Positions 56,686 to 64,000 of a stretch of 64,000 nt of DNA are shown one piece after another (position 1 is the stretch's first letter; the number at the start of each line of letters is the position of its first letter). The stretch is from contig JAFTVM010000012.1 in NCBI GenBank assembly GCA_017465745.1, forward strand, positions 1-64,000, given 5' to 3'. Origin of the DNA: Oscillospiraceae bacterium. Lineage in GTDB: Bacteria; Bacillota; Clostridia; Oscillospirales; Oscillospiraceae. The notes below the pieces were generated by a model that was not told where the DNA came from, made no database searches, and saw only the letters and a list, made by a program, of their open reading frames with translations. The translations under genes and the position numbers were made by a program.

Positions 56686-58827
56686 ATGGATTATCTGAAA
56701 GAACTCAATCCGGAGCAATATGAGGCGGCCACCACCACCGAGGGCTTCATCCGGGTGGTGGCCGGTGCAGGCTCCGGCAAGACCAAGACCCTGACCGCCC
56801 GATTCATGTACCTGGTGGAGATGCTGGGTATTTCCACCGCCAATATCCTCTGCGTTACCTTTACCAACAAGGCCGCTGCGGAGATGAAAAAACGCATCCG
56901 CCGGAACCTTCCTGACCAGGACCTGGGCCGCATCACCACCTTCCACGGCTTCTGCGTGGGACTTCTCAAGGAGGATTGCCATGTGATCGGCTATCCAACC
57001 ACCTTCATCGTCCTGGATGAGGAGGACAAGGAGGCCATGCTCAAGACTGTTTTCGAGGATCTTGGCATCACCTCCAAAGACATGACCATCAGGGATGCCG
57101 TGGATTACATCGGCTGGCGCAAGGGCGGGCGGGGATATGTGAAGACCCTCATCGATCCCAATCTGAATCACCTCATTGATCTCTCTGCATCCGCAACGAC
57201 CCTGAAGGACAAGGTCATGTACCGCTATTTCTACGAGCAGCGCAAATGCTATGGCCTGGACTTCGATGATCTGGTGTACTTCGCCCTGTATATTCTCGAA
57301 CATGACCGGGAAACAAGGGAAAAGTGGCAGTCCCGCCTGGAATACATCATGGTGGACGAGTTTCAGGACATTGACAAGGATCAGTACGCCCTGGCGGATA
57401 TCCTGTCGGGCTATCACAAAAACCTCTTTGTGGTGGGAGATCCTGACCAGACCATTTACACCTGGCGGGGTGCGGACGTGAAATTCATTCTGGAATTCGA
57501 CTCCAGGCATGAAAATGTGAAGACTATTTACTTAAATACAAATTACCGTTCCGTGCCTCAGATTCTCTCTGCCTCCAACGCCCTCATCGACAAGAACCGG
57601 GAGCGGCTGAAAAAACAGCTCACTGCCATCCGTCCCGATGCCCGGAAGCCCCTTTACTTCCATGCCAAAACCAGCCAGCTGGAAGCCGACTGGATCACCG
57701 CCCAGATGCGCGCCATGCATGAGGGCGGCATGCCCTATTCGGACATGGGGGTTCTCTACCGGGCCCACTATGTTTCCCGCACCGTGGAAGAATCCCTGAT
57801 CCGGAATAAGATCCCCTACGTCCTCTATTCCGGTGTGGAATTCTACAAGCGCAAGGAGATCAAGGACATCATCTGCTATCTGCGGATGATCTACGCCGGG
57901 GACGATGTCAGCTTCCTGCGCACCGTCAATGAGCCACGCCGGGGTGTGGGGCGGACGAGGATCGCCGCATTAAAGCAGTTTGCGGAGCTGAACCGGTGCA
58001 GCCTGTACGAAGCTCTGGTTGCGAGCCTCGAAACCAAGCTCATCAAATCCAGCCGTGCGCGGGAATATGTGCGGCTGATTGAGAAATACCGCGCCATCTA
58101 TGACGGTATGGATCTGACGGATCTGCTCAGCGGAATGTTAAGCGACAGCGGCTATGAGCAGATGCTGCGCACCTCCGGCGAGGAGGAACGGCTGGACAAC
58201 CTGGCGGAACTGAAGCAGGCCATCTACGAATTCCAGCGCAAGGCAGGGGAGGAGGTATCCCTGGGCAATTATCTGGACCACGCGGCCCTCTTCACCAACA
58301 TGGATCAGAGCGACCGGGCCCAGGCGGTGAAGCTGATGACCGTCCATGCCGCCAAGGGCCTGGAATTTCCGGTGGTGTTCCTGTGCGGCCTGAGTGAGGG
58401 TATCTTCCCCGGCAAGCGGGCCAATACCCGGGAAAAGCTGGAGGAAGAGCGCCGCCTGGCCTATGTTGCCTTCACCCGGGCCAAAGACCGGTTGTTCCTG
58501 TCTGACGCCGCCGGAAGCAATTATGACGGCTCCTTTCGTTATCCCAGCCGGTTTCTCTTCAACGCGGAGAAGGAGAATCTTGACTACGTTCTTCCTCTGG
58601 ATCCCGACCTGGTGGAAGATGCCATGGATCACATCCGCAGGACCGAGGATTTGGAGCCTGCCCCGGTGCGTCAGAATGAATCCGTGGGCAAACGGGTGCG
58701 CCATCCCGTTTTCGGAGAAGGCACCATCATCGGCACCCCCAGGGGGAGTGAGGGCTATATCATCCAGTTCGATAATATGGTGACGCCGCGGACCTTTGGT
58801 GCAGCGGTCAAAATAGAATTTCTGTAG
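56686..58827 (+). CDS. pcrA: UvrD/PcrA-type superfamily 1 DNA helicase
   Basis: 713 residues, a 3'-5' helicase in repair and replication restart. Motifs: Q-motif 'LNPEQYEAA', Walker A VVAGAGSGKTKTL, Ia 'CVTFTNKAAAEMKKRI', Walker B 'EYIMVDEFQDIDKDQY', III 'LFVVGDPDQTIYTWRGA', IV 'LNTNYRS', V 'VKLMTVHAAKGLEFPVVFLCGLSEGIFP' and VI 'EEERRLAYVAFTRAKDRLFLS'. The C-terminal 'GKRVRHPVFGEGTIIG' Tudor-like end is typical of PcrA. ATG 56686 after ACAGGAGGTGTCACC. Confidence 0.93.
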   Translation: MDYLKELNPEQYEAATTTEGFIRVVAGAGSGKTKTLTARFMYLVEMLGISTANILCVTFTNKAAAEMKKRIRRNLPDQDLGRITTFHGFCVGLLKEDCHVIGYPTTFIVLDEEDKEAMLKTVFEDLGITSKDMTIRDAVDYIGWRKGGRGYVKTLIDPNLNHLIDLSASATTLKDKVMYRYFYEQRKCYGLDFDDLVYFALYILEHDRETREKWQSRLEYIMVDEFQDIDKDQYALADILSGYHKNLFVVGDPDQTIYTWRGADVKFILEFDSRHENVKTIYLNTNYRSVPQILSASNALIDKNRERLKKQLTAIRPDARKPLYFHAKTSQLEADWITAQMRAMHEGGMPYSDMGVLYRAHYVSRTVEESLIRNKIPYVLYSGVEFYKRKEIKDIICYLRMIYAGDDVSFLRTVNEPRRGVGRTRIAALKQFAELNRCSLYEALVASLETKLIKSSRAREYVRLIEKYRAIYDGMDLTDLLSGMLSDSGYEQMLRTSGEEERLDNLAELKQAIYEFQRKAGEEVSLGNYLDHAALFTNMDQSDRAQAVKLMTVHAAKGLEFPVVFLCGLSEGIFPGKRANTREKLEEERRLAYVAFTRAKDRLFLSDAAGSNYDGSFRYPSRFLFNAEKENLDYVLPLDPDLVEDAMDHIRRTEDLEPAPVRQNESVGKRVRHPVFGEGTIIGTPRGSEGYIIQFDNMVTPRTFGAAVKIEFL

Positions 58828-58890
58828 CTGCAATTTCAACAGAATTCCCAAGCTTCCCGTAAAATGTCTTTTGCACATAGACAATTGATT

Positions 58891-58918
58891 TTGCAGGCAA
58901 GAAGTGGTAAAGTATAGC
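58891..58918 (+). promoter_or_regulatory. Probable asnA promoter
   Basis: TTGCAG (58891-58896) and TATAGC (58913-58918), spacer 16. The -10 is imperfect, but no better candidate lies in the 134-base gap after the helicase gene. Confidence 0.5.
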
Positions 58919-58961
58919 ATAGAATTTCTGAGATGATTTACCCGAAAGGTTTGACGATCCT

Positions 58962-59972
58962 ATGAATACTGTTACCATTCCCGCGGGCTACAAGCCCATT
59001 CTGGATGAATATGATACCCAGCGTGCCATTGCCTACATCAAGGAGACCTTCCAGGAGGAATTCTCCAGGGCGCTGAATCTCAAGCGTGTTTCCGCGCCTC
59101 TGTTCGTCACCGAGGCCTCCGGCCTCAACGACAATCTGAACGGTTACGAGCGGGCCGTTTCCTTCGATGTGCCCGCCGTGGGCAGTGACGCCCAGGTGGT
59201 GCACTCCCTGGCCAAGTGGAAGCGGCTTGCCCTGAAGCGCTACAATTTCAGCATCGGCGGCGGTCTGTACACCGACATGAACGCCATCCGCCGGGATGAG
59301 GAGCTGGACAATATCCACTCCATCTACGTCGACCAGTGGGACTGGGAGAAGATCATCACCCGGGAGAACCGGAACTCCGAGTATCTCAAGCTCATCGTCC
59401 GTGCCATCGTCCGGGCCATCTGCGACACCAACGACCGGCTCCACGTGCGCTTCCCCCAGCTGCGCACCCAGATCGACCGGGAGGTCAGCTTCATCACGGC
59501 CCAGGCGCTGGAGGATCTGTATCCCGACATCCCCGACGGGGCGCAGCGGGAACGGGCCTATGTGAAGGATCACCACACCGCCTGCATTATGCAGATCGGC
59601 GGCGCGCTGCGCTCCGGCAGGCCCCACGGCGGCCGGGCGCCGGACTATGACGACTGGAGCCTCAATTGTGACATTATCCTCTGGAATGAGGTGCTGCAGG
59701 AGCCTCTGGAGATCTCCTCCATGGGGATCCGCGTGGACGCCCAGGCTCTGGATCATCAGCTGCGGGTCTCCGGCTGCGATGACCGGCGCAAGCTGCCGTT
59801 CCACAGAATGCTGCTGAATGAGGAGCTGCCTCTGACCATCGGCGGCGGCATCGGCCAGAGCCGTTTGAGTATGCTGATGATGGGCTGCGCCCACATCGGC
59901 GAGGTACAGTCCTCCATCTGGGACCAGGCCACCCACGACGCCTGTGAGGCGGCGGGGATTCGGCTGCTGTAA
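58962..59972 (+). CDS. asnA: Aspartate-ammonia ligase (asparagine synthetase A)
   Basis: 336 residues, ATP-dependent conversion of aspartate and ammonia to asparagine, related to class II aspartyl-tRNA synthetases. Motifs: 'RVSAPLFVTEASGLNDNLNGYERAVSF', 'VVHSLAKWKRLALKRYNFSIGGGLYTDMNAIRRDEELDNIHSIYVDQWDWE' and the C-terminal 'LPLTIGGGIGQSRLSMLMMGCAHIGEVQ'. Only a weak GAAAGG precedes ATG. Monocistronic, ending at a terminator. Confidence 0.96.
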   Translation: MNTVTIPAGYKPILDEYDTQRAIAYIKETFQEEFSRALNLKRVSAPLFVTEASGLNDNLNGYERAVSFDVPAVGSDAQVVHSLAKWKRLALKRYNFSIGGGLYTDMNAIRRDEELDNIHSIYVDQWDWEKIITRENRNSEYLKLIVRAIVRAICDTNDRLHVRFPQLRTQIDREVSFITAQALEDLYPDIPDGAQRERAYVKDHHTACIMQIGGALRSGRPHGGRAPDYDDWSLNCDIILWNEVLQEPLEISSMGIRVDAQALDHQLRVSGCDDRRKLPFHRMLLNEELPLTIGGGIGQSRLSMLMMGCAHIGEVQSSIWDQATHDACEAAGIRLL

Positions 59973-59978
59973 AAAAGC

Positions 59979-60007
59979 AAGGCTTCGGCATATGCCGGGG
60001 CCTTTCC
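59979..60007 (+). terminator. Terminator of asnA
   Basis: An 11-bp stem with two G-U pairs (59979-59989 with 59994-60004, loop ATAT) then TCCTTT. Confidence 0.7.
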
Positions 60008-60076
60008 TTTGCCAGAAAATGGTTTTGCATTTTTCAATACTATTTTTATATTTGCGTATAAACTATACGAAAATAG

Positions 60077-60106
60077 TTGAAAATGGATATTGCGATTGTG
60101 TATAAT
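60077..60106 (+). promoter_or_regulatory. Promoter of the PaaK-like gene
   Basis: TTGAAA (60077-60082) and TATAAT (60101-60106), spacer 18. Confidence 0.7.
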
Positions 60107-60132
60107 AATTACCAAATGAGGAGGTGCAGACA

Positions 60133-61044
60133 ATGATTACCAAGACGGTAAACAGGCTCACGGAACTGGAAACGACGCAGGAGGCTCTGGAACGGACCCG
60201 GAAATATTTGCGCTGCCGCCTGGAGGAGATCCTGCGGCCCAATGAGAAGATCCTTGTCTGCTTCCCCGATGACGGCCCCGCCAGTCTGGGCGGCATGATT
60301 GGTCAGGTGCTTCGCGAATGCAGGTGCGAGCCCATCTTCTGGTGCACGGACTATCGCTGGAAGGGACTGCTGCGGCAGGCCTTTGTGGACAGCGTGGACG
60401 CCATTTTCGGCCCGCCTCTGTTGGTGCTGGGCCTGATGAAAATGGCCAGAGCAACCTCCACACCTCTGAGTATTTACAATGCCTTTCTGGCCGGCTATCC
60501 CTATACCAGCTGGATGACCGAGGGCATCAAGCGGGGACTGGACTGCCGGATCTGGGGCTGCTACTGGATCGGAGACGGCCCGGTCATCGCCGGCTTCACC
60601 TGTCCCAAGGAGGCCGGTATGCACATCCGGGCGGATATTTTTGAAGCCAGGATCTGCGATGAGCAGGGGCAGCTGAAGCCTGACGCGCAGCGCGGCGCGC
60701 TGACGCTGCACTATAGACCCGAACCCGGTCTGGTGTATGATACGCAGGAGACGGCCAAGATCTGGCATCAGCCCTGTTCCTGCGGCTGCGACGATGCCCG
60801 TATTGTTGAGACGGTGTTTGTGGGCGACGATGATCCATCCAAGACCATGCTCGAAGAGCGGTTCCTGGCCTGGTCCAGTGTGCTGGACTACCGGGTGAAG
60901 CGGACGGAGTGCGGTCTGGATCTGGAATTGGTGGTATTTCCCGGGGAAAGTCTGCCGAAGATCACCTCCTGCGCCCGCCTGACGGTACGTCCCTGGAATC
61001 CTGACGCAGATGTGCCGTTCTGCATGGAACGGTACGCAAAATAA
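60133..61044 (+). CDS. Truncated PaaK-like (phenylacetate-CoA ligase family) adenylate-forming homologue
   Basis: 303 residues. The C-terminal two thirds align in pattern with phenylacetate-CoA ligase/CapK proteins: 'DCRIWGCYWIGDGPVIAGFTCPKEAGMHIRADIFEARICDEQGQLKPD', 'LTLHYRPEPGLVYDTQETAKIWHQPCSCGCDDARI', then a small C-terminal domain. PaaK enzymes are about 430 residues. Here the N-terminal ~130 are replaced by a short helical segment, and no SSGTTG-type ATP loop is seen; the segment 'ILVCFPDDGPASLGGM' sits where it might be. Activity is therefore doubtful. GAGGAGGTGCAGACA precedes ATG; the gene lies between asnA and alaS with its own promoter. Confidence 0.7.
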   Translation: MITKTVNRLTELETTQEALERTRKYLRCRLEEILRPNEKILVCFPDDGPASLGGMIGQVLRECRCEPIFWCTDYRWKGLLRQAFVDSVDAIFGPPLLVLGLMKMARATSTPLSIYNAFLAGYPYTSWMTEGIKRGLDCRIWGCYWIGDGPVIAGFTCPKEAGMHIRADIFEARICDEQGQLKPDAQRGALTLHYRPEPGLVYDTQETAKIWHQPCSCGCDDARIVETVFVGDDDPSKTMLEERFLAWSSVLDYRVKRTECGLDLELVVFPGESLPKITSCARLTVRPWNPDADVPFCMERYAK

Positions 61045-61067
61045 GCGAAAAAAGATGGGAATTGTCA

Positions 61068-61096
61068 TTGACTTTTCCGTAGCTTTTATGTAGAAT
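61068..61096 (+). promoter_or_regulatory. alaS promoter
   Basis: TTGACT (61068-61073) and TAGAAT (61091-61096), spacer 17, just before the T-box leader. Confidence 0.75.
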
Positions 61097-61105
61097 ATAC
61101 TGGAT

Positions 61106-61320
61106 ATGCAAAGACAATGCGGAAAAGAAGCAGCCCCAAACACCCTAGCGAGAGGGAGACGGTGAAAGCCCTTGTGTGTACAGCTGCAGGCCACTTCCAA
61201 GTCGCCCGGGATGACCGGGACGGGTGCTCCCGTTACAGAGCAGCCAAGATGCCCCGCAAGGGGTAATTAGGGTGGTACCGCGATTTTTCGCCCCTATCTT
61301 CCGATAGGGGCGTTTTATTT
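61106..61320 (+). promoter_or_regulatory. T-box riboswitch upstream of alaS
   Basis: The canonical T-box sequence AGGGTGGTACCGCG occupies 61270-61283 and is followed by a 10-bp terminator stem (61290-61299 with 61304-61313) and TTTTATTTTTT. The 5' part has the stem I pattern, with GGAA (about 61121) facing TTCC and a candidate specifier triplet GCC (61190-61192, followed by A), an alanine codon. Uncharged tRNA-Ala would stabilise the antiterminator and switch alaS on. Confidence 0.93.
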
Positions 61321-61356
61321 TTTACTGCATAAATTATTTACGGAGGTAATTCCAAT

Positions 61357-63996
61357 ATGAGCACCAAGCCTTACGGCGTAAACGAGCTCCGGGAAATGTT
61401 CCTGAGCTACTTCGAGAGCAAGGGCCATCTGCGTCTGCCCAGCTTCTCCCTGATCCCCCAGAATGACGCATCCCTGCTGCTGATCAACTCCGGCATGGCT
61501 CCCATGAAGCCCTACTTCAAGGGCGAGGTGGAGCCTCCCCGCCGCCGTGTCTGCACCTGCCAGAAGTGCATCCGTACCGGCGATATTGAGAACATCGGCA
61601 AGACCGCCCGCCACGGCACCTACTTCGAGATGCTGGGCAACTTCTCCTTTGGCGACTACTTCAAGCACGAGGCCATTGCCTGGTGCTGGGAGTTCCTGAC
61701 CGAGGTGGTCGGCCTGGACGCTGACCGGCTGTACCCCTCCATCTACGAGAACGACGACGAGGCCTTCGAGATCTGGAACAAGGAGATCGGCGTGGCTCCC
61801 GAGCGCATCTTCCGCTTCGGCAAGTCCGACAACTTCTGGGAGCACGGCTCCGGTCCCTGCGGCCCCTGCTCCGAGGTCTACTACGACCGCGGTGAGAAGT
61901 ACGGCTGCGGCAAGCCCGACTGCACCGTCGGCTGTGACTGTGACCGCTACATGGAGGTTTGGAACAACGTCTTCTCCCAGTTCGACAACGACGGCAACGG
62001 CAACTACACCGAGCTGGTCCAGAAGAACATCGACACCGGCATGGGTCTGGAGCGTCTGGCTGTTGTCTGCCAGGACGTCAACTCCCTGTTTGACGTGGAC
62101 ACCGTCATGAACATCACCAACCATGTCACCGCCATCACCGGCGCTGCCTATGGCCAGAGCTACAAGACTGACGTCTCCCTGCGTGTCATCACCGACCACA
62201 TCCGCGCCTCCACCTTCATGATCGCCGACGGCGTTCTGCCCTCCAACGAGGGCCGCGGCTACGTCCTGCGCCGTCTGCTGCGCCGGGCTGCCCGTCACGG
62301 CAAGCTGCTGGGCGTCAACAAGCCCTTCCTGTTCGAGGTGGTCGGCACTGTCATCAAGGAAAATGGCACCCACTATTCTTACCTGAACGAGCGCGCTGAG
62401 TATATCACCCGCATCGTCAAGATCGAGGAGGAGAACTTCAACCGCACCATTGACACCGGCATGGCCATCTTCACCGCCAAGATGGCGGAGCACAAGGCCG
62501 AGGGCAAGACCGTCTTCTCCGGCGAGGATGCCTTCCTGCTGGCTGACACCTACGGCTTCCCCGTGGACCTGACCGTGGAAATGGTGGAGGACGAGGGCAT
62601 GACCCTGGATATGGACAAGTTCACCGAATGCCGTGAGGAGCAGCGTGTCCGCGCCCGCGAGGCCCGTAAGGCTCTGGGCGACCTGGGCTGGGCCGGCGTT
62701 GACCTGGGCAAGGAGATCGCAGCCACCGCATTTGTCGGCTACGAGAGCCTGACCACCGATGCCAAGATCGTTGCCATCGTTGCCGATGACGAGATTCAGC
62801 AGACCGTGGGCGAGGGTGCCGAGGCCATCCTGGTCCTGGACCAGACCACCATGTACGCCGAAATGGGCGGCCAGGTTGCCGACCACGGCGTCATCAAGAC
62901 CGCTTCCGGCGTGTTCGCTGTCAACAACGTCCAGAAGAATAAGGGCGACAAGTACCTGCACTACGGTAAGGTCGTCTCCGGTGTTCTGACCGTTGGTGAC
63001 GCTGTTGCTGTGGAAGTCGATGCTGACCGCCGCAAGGCCATCATGCGTGCCCACTCTGCAACCCACCTGCTGCAGAAGGCGCTGCAGGCTGTCCTGGGCG
63101 ACCATGTCCACCAGGCAGGCTCTCTGGTGGAGCCCGACCATTTGCGCTTCGACTTCACCCATTACTCCGCCATGACCGCTGAGGAGATCGCCAAGGTCAA
63201 CGCCATCGTCCAGGAGGCTGTCCTGGAGGGCTACACCATCGAGACCAAGGAGATGTCCATCGACGAGGCCAAGGCCATGGGCGCCATGGCGCTGTTCAGC
63301 GAGAAGTACGGCGACACCGTCCGTGTGGTCAACATGGGCGGCTACTCCGTGGAGCTGTGCGGCGGTACCCACCTGAACAACACCGCTAAGATCGGCGCAT
63401 TCCAGGTGGACGGCGAGGGCAGCGTTGCCTCCGGCGTCCGCCGTATCGAGGCCATCACCGGCAAGGCTGTCATGGCCAAGCTGGAGAAGACCCAGGATCT
63501 GCTGGCTGAGGCCGCTTCCAAGCTGAAGACCAAGCCCGCAGAGCTGTCCACCCGTGTCCAGGCTCAGATCGACGAGATCAAGGAGCTGAAGAAGACCATC
63601 GAGCAGTTCAAGGCCAAGGAGGCTGCCGGCGCTGTTGACCAGATGCTCTTCGGCGCCAAGGACGTTGCTGGCCTGAAGGTCCTGACCGCTTCCGTTCCCG
63701 GCGCTGACGCCGGCAAGCTGCGCCAGATCGGCGACACCCTGCGCGACAAGTCCAGCGCTGTGGTTGCTGTTCTGTCCAGCGTCAACGGTGAGAAGATCTC
63801 CTTCCTGGCTGTCTGCGGCAAGGATGCCGTCAAGTCCGGCGTCAAGGCCGGCGAGCTGGTGAAGATGGTCTGCACCACCTGCGGCGGCTCCGGCGGCGGC
63901 AAGCCCGATTCCGCCATGGGCGGCGGCAAGGATGCCACCAAGATCGACGAGGCTCTGGCCAATGTTGAGGCATTCGTCGCTTCCAAGGTTAAGTAA
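61357..63996 (+). CDS. alaS: Alanyl-tRNA synthetase
   Basis: 879 residues, complete, ending four bases before the window end. Class II core: 'YGVNELREMFLSYFESKGHLRLPSFSLIPQNDASLLLINSGMAPMKPYF', 'CQKCIRTGDIENIGKTARHGTYFEMLGNFSFGDYFK', and 'GSGPCGPCSEVYYDRG'. The editing domain has 'MRAHSATHLLQKALQAVLGDHVHQAGS' (HxxxH) and 'VELCGGTHLNNTAKIGAF' (Cys/His zinc ligands). The C-terminal coiled segment and DHHA1 domain end 'TTCGGSGGGKPDSAMGGGKD'. CGGAGGTAATTCCAAT precedes ATG. Regulated by the upstream T-box. Confidence 0.97.
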   Translation: MSTKPYGVNELREMFLSYFESKGHLRLPSFSLIPQNDASLLLINSGMAPMKPYFKGEVEPPRRRVCTCQKCIRTGDIENIGKTARHGTYFEMLGNFSFGDYFKHEAIAWCWEFLTEVVGLDADRLYPSIYENDDEAFEIWNKEIGVAPERIFRFGKSDNFWEHGSGPCGPCSEVYYDRGEKYGCGKPDCTVGCDCDRYMEVWNNVFSQFDNDGNGNYTELVQKNIDTGMGLERLAVVCQDVNSLFDVDTVMNITNHVTAITGAAYGQSYKTDVSLRVITDHIRASTFMIADGVLPSNEGRGYVLRRLLRRAARHGKLLGVNKPFLFEVVGTVIKENGTHYSYLNERAEYITRIVKIEEENFNRTIDTGMAIFTAKMAEHKAEGKTVFSGEDAFLLADTYGFPVDLTVEMVEDEGMTLDMDKFTECREEQRVRAREARKALGDLGWAGVDLGKEIAATAFVGYESLTTDAKIVAIVADDEIQQTVGEGAEAILVLDQTTMYAEMGGQVADHGVIKTASGVFAVNNVQKNKGDKYLHYGKVVSGVLTVGDAVAVEVDADRRKAIMRAHSATHLLQKALQAVLGDHVHQAGSLVEPDHLRFDFTHYSAMTAEEIAKVNAIVQEAVLEGYTIETKEMSIDEAKAMGAMALFSEKYGDTVRVVNMGGYSVELCGGTHLNNTAKIGAFQVDGEGSVASGVRRIEAITGKAVMAKLEKTQDLLAEAASKLKTKPAELSTRVQAQIDEIKELKKTIEQFKAKEAAGAVDQMLFGAKDVAGLKVLTASVPGADAGKLRQIGDTLRDKSSAVVAVLSSVNGEKISFLAVCGKDAVKSGVKAGELVKMVCTTCGGSGGGKPDSAMGGGKDATKIDEALANVEAFVASKVK

Positions 63997-64000
63997 ATCA

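Noticed and set aside
61315..63372. A 685-codon minus-strand frame opposite alaS
   Set aside because: Codon-bias shadow of alaS; no recognisable domain and it runs into the T-box terminator.
1..64000. tRNA, rRNA, prophage, IS or integrative element genes
   Set aside because: Both strands were read for tRNA-like cloverleaf ends, transposase or integrase motifs and rRNA sequence; none was recognised. A covariance-model search would be needed to exclude a tRNA formally.

Overview
The window looks like chromosome from an anaerobic, spore-forming, low-oxygen Firmicute of the Clostridia, most like the Oscillospiraceae/Ruminococcaceae of the gut. The signs are an adjacent spoIIGA-sigE pair, the PolC replicase, a Rex regulator, an anaerobic ribonucleotide reductase activase (NrdG), type III glutamine synthetase, GC-rich genes separated by AT-rich promoters with strong Shine-Dalgarno sequences, and frequent GTG/TTG starts. 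The taxon is inferred from gene content; no rRNA or tRNA gene was recognised here. Almost everything is chromosomal housekeeping. I saw no phage, plasmid, IS element, CRISPR array or defence island.

Layout. 1-4 kb: the tail of an unidentified gene, then two small regulator-led operons (a YtrA-type GntR regulator with an ABC exporter; a PadR regulator with a DUF2812 membrane protein). 4-9.6 kb: rarA, a DUF951 protein, the sporulation pair spoIIGA-sigE, rex, then a TPR membrane protein and a DUF975 protein on the minus strand. 9.6-22.3 kb: glnS (minus), then the conserved Firmicute cluster pyrH-frr-uppS-cdsA-dxr-rseP-ispG-polC. 22.4-29.7 kb: an amino-acid:Na+ symporter, udp, a thioesterase pair, pncB with a small membrane protein, a GIY-YIG protein, a YwaF-like protein and a DMT exporter. 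29.8-34.2 kb (minus): a methionine-gamma-lyase-like PLP enzyme behind an AbrB-type protein, a MESH1-like HD hydrolase with a zinc phospholipase C-like protein, a YugP-type protease and a TIGR04255 protein. 34.2-47.6 kb: PAP2 phosphatase, nrdG-dut, a Na/Pi cotransporter, type III glutamine synthetase, an aminotransferase, LUD and GtrA proteins, and an ABC/FtsX exporter with a very long coiled coil.

47.6-55.8 kb (minus) holds the most striking unit: aroF-tyrA-aroB-aroA-aroC-pheA-aroEK-aroQ. It encodes every common-pathway step from E4P and PEP to chorismate and on to phenylpyruvate and 4-hydroxyphenylpyruvate, as one tightly overlapped operon. Its 5' leader encodes a 20-residue peptide with nine Phe/Tyr residues, followed by a 14-bp terminator-like hairpin, which is the layout of a ribosome-mediated attenuator. 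The window ends with a DUF4037 protein, a PcrA-like helicase, asnA, a truncated PaaK-like adenylate-forming protein, and alaS behind a T-box.

Two families of short palindromic intergenic repeats recur (GTAGGGG... type and TGTCATTGCGA... type). A composite terminator with a TTGACA -35 box in its loop occurs twice within 1.2 kb. Many genes have clear sigma-A promoters with 17-bp spacing, and these helped decide starts.
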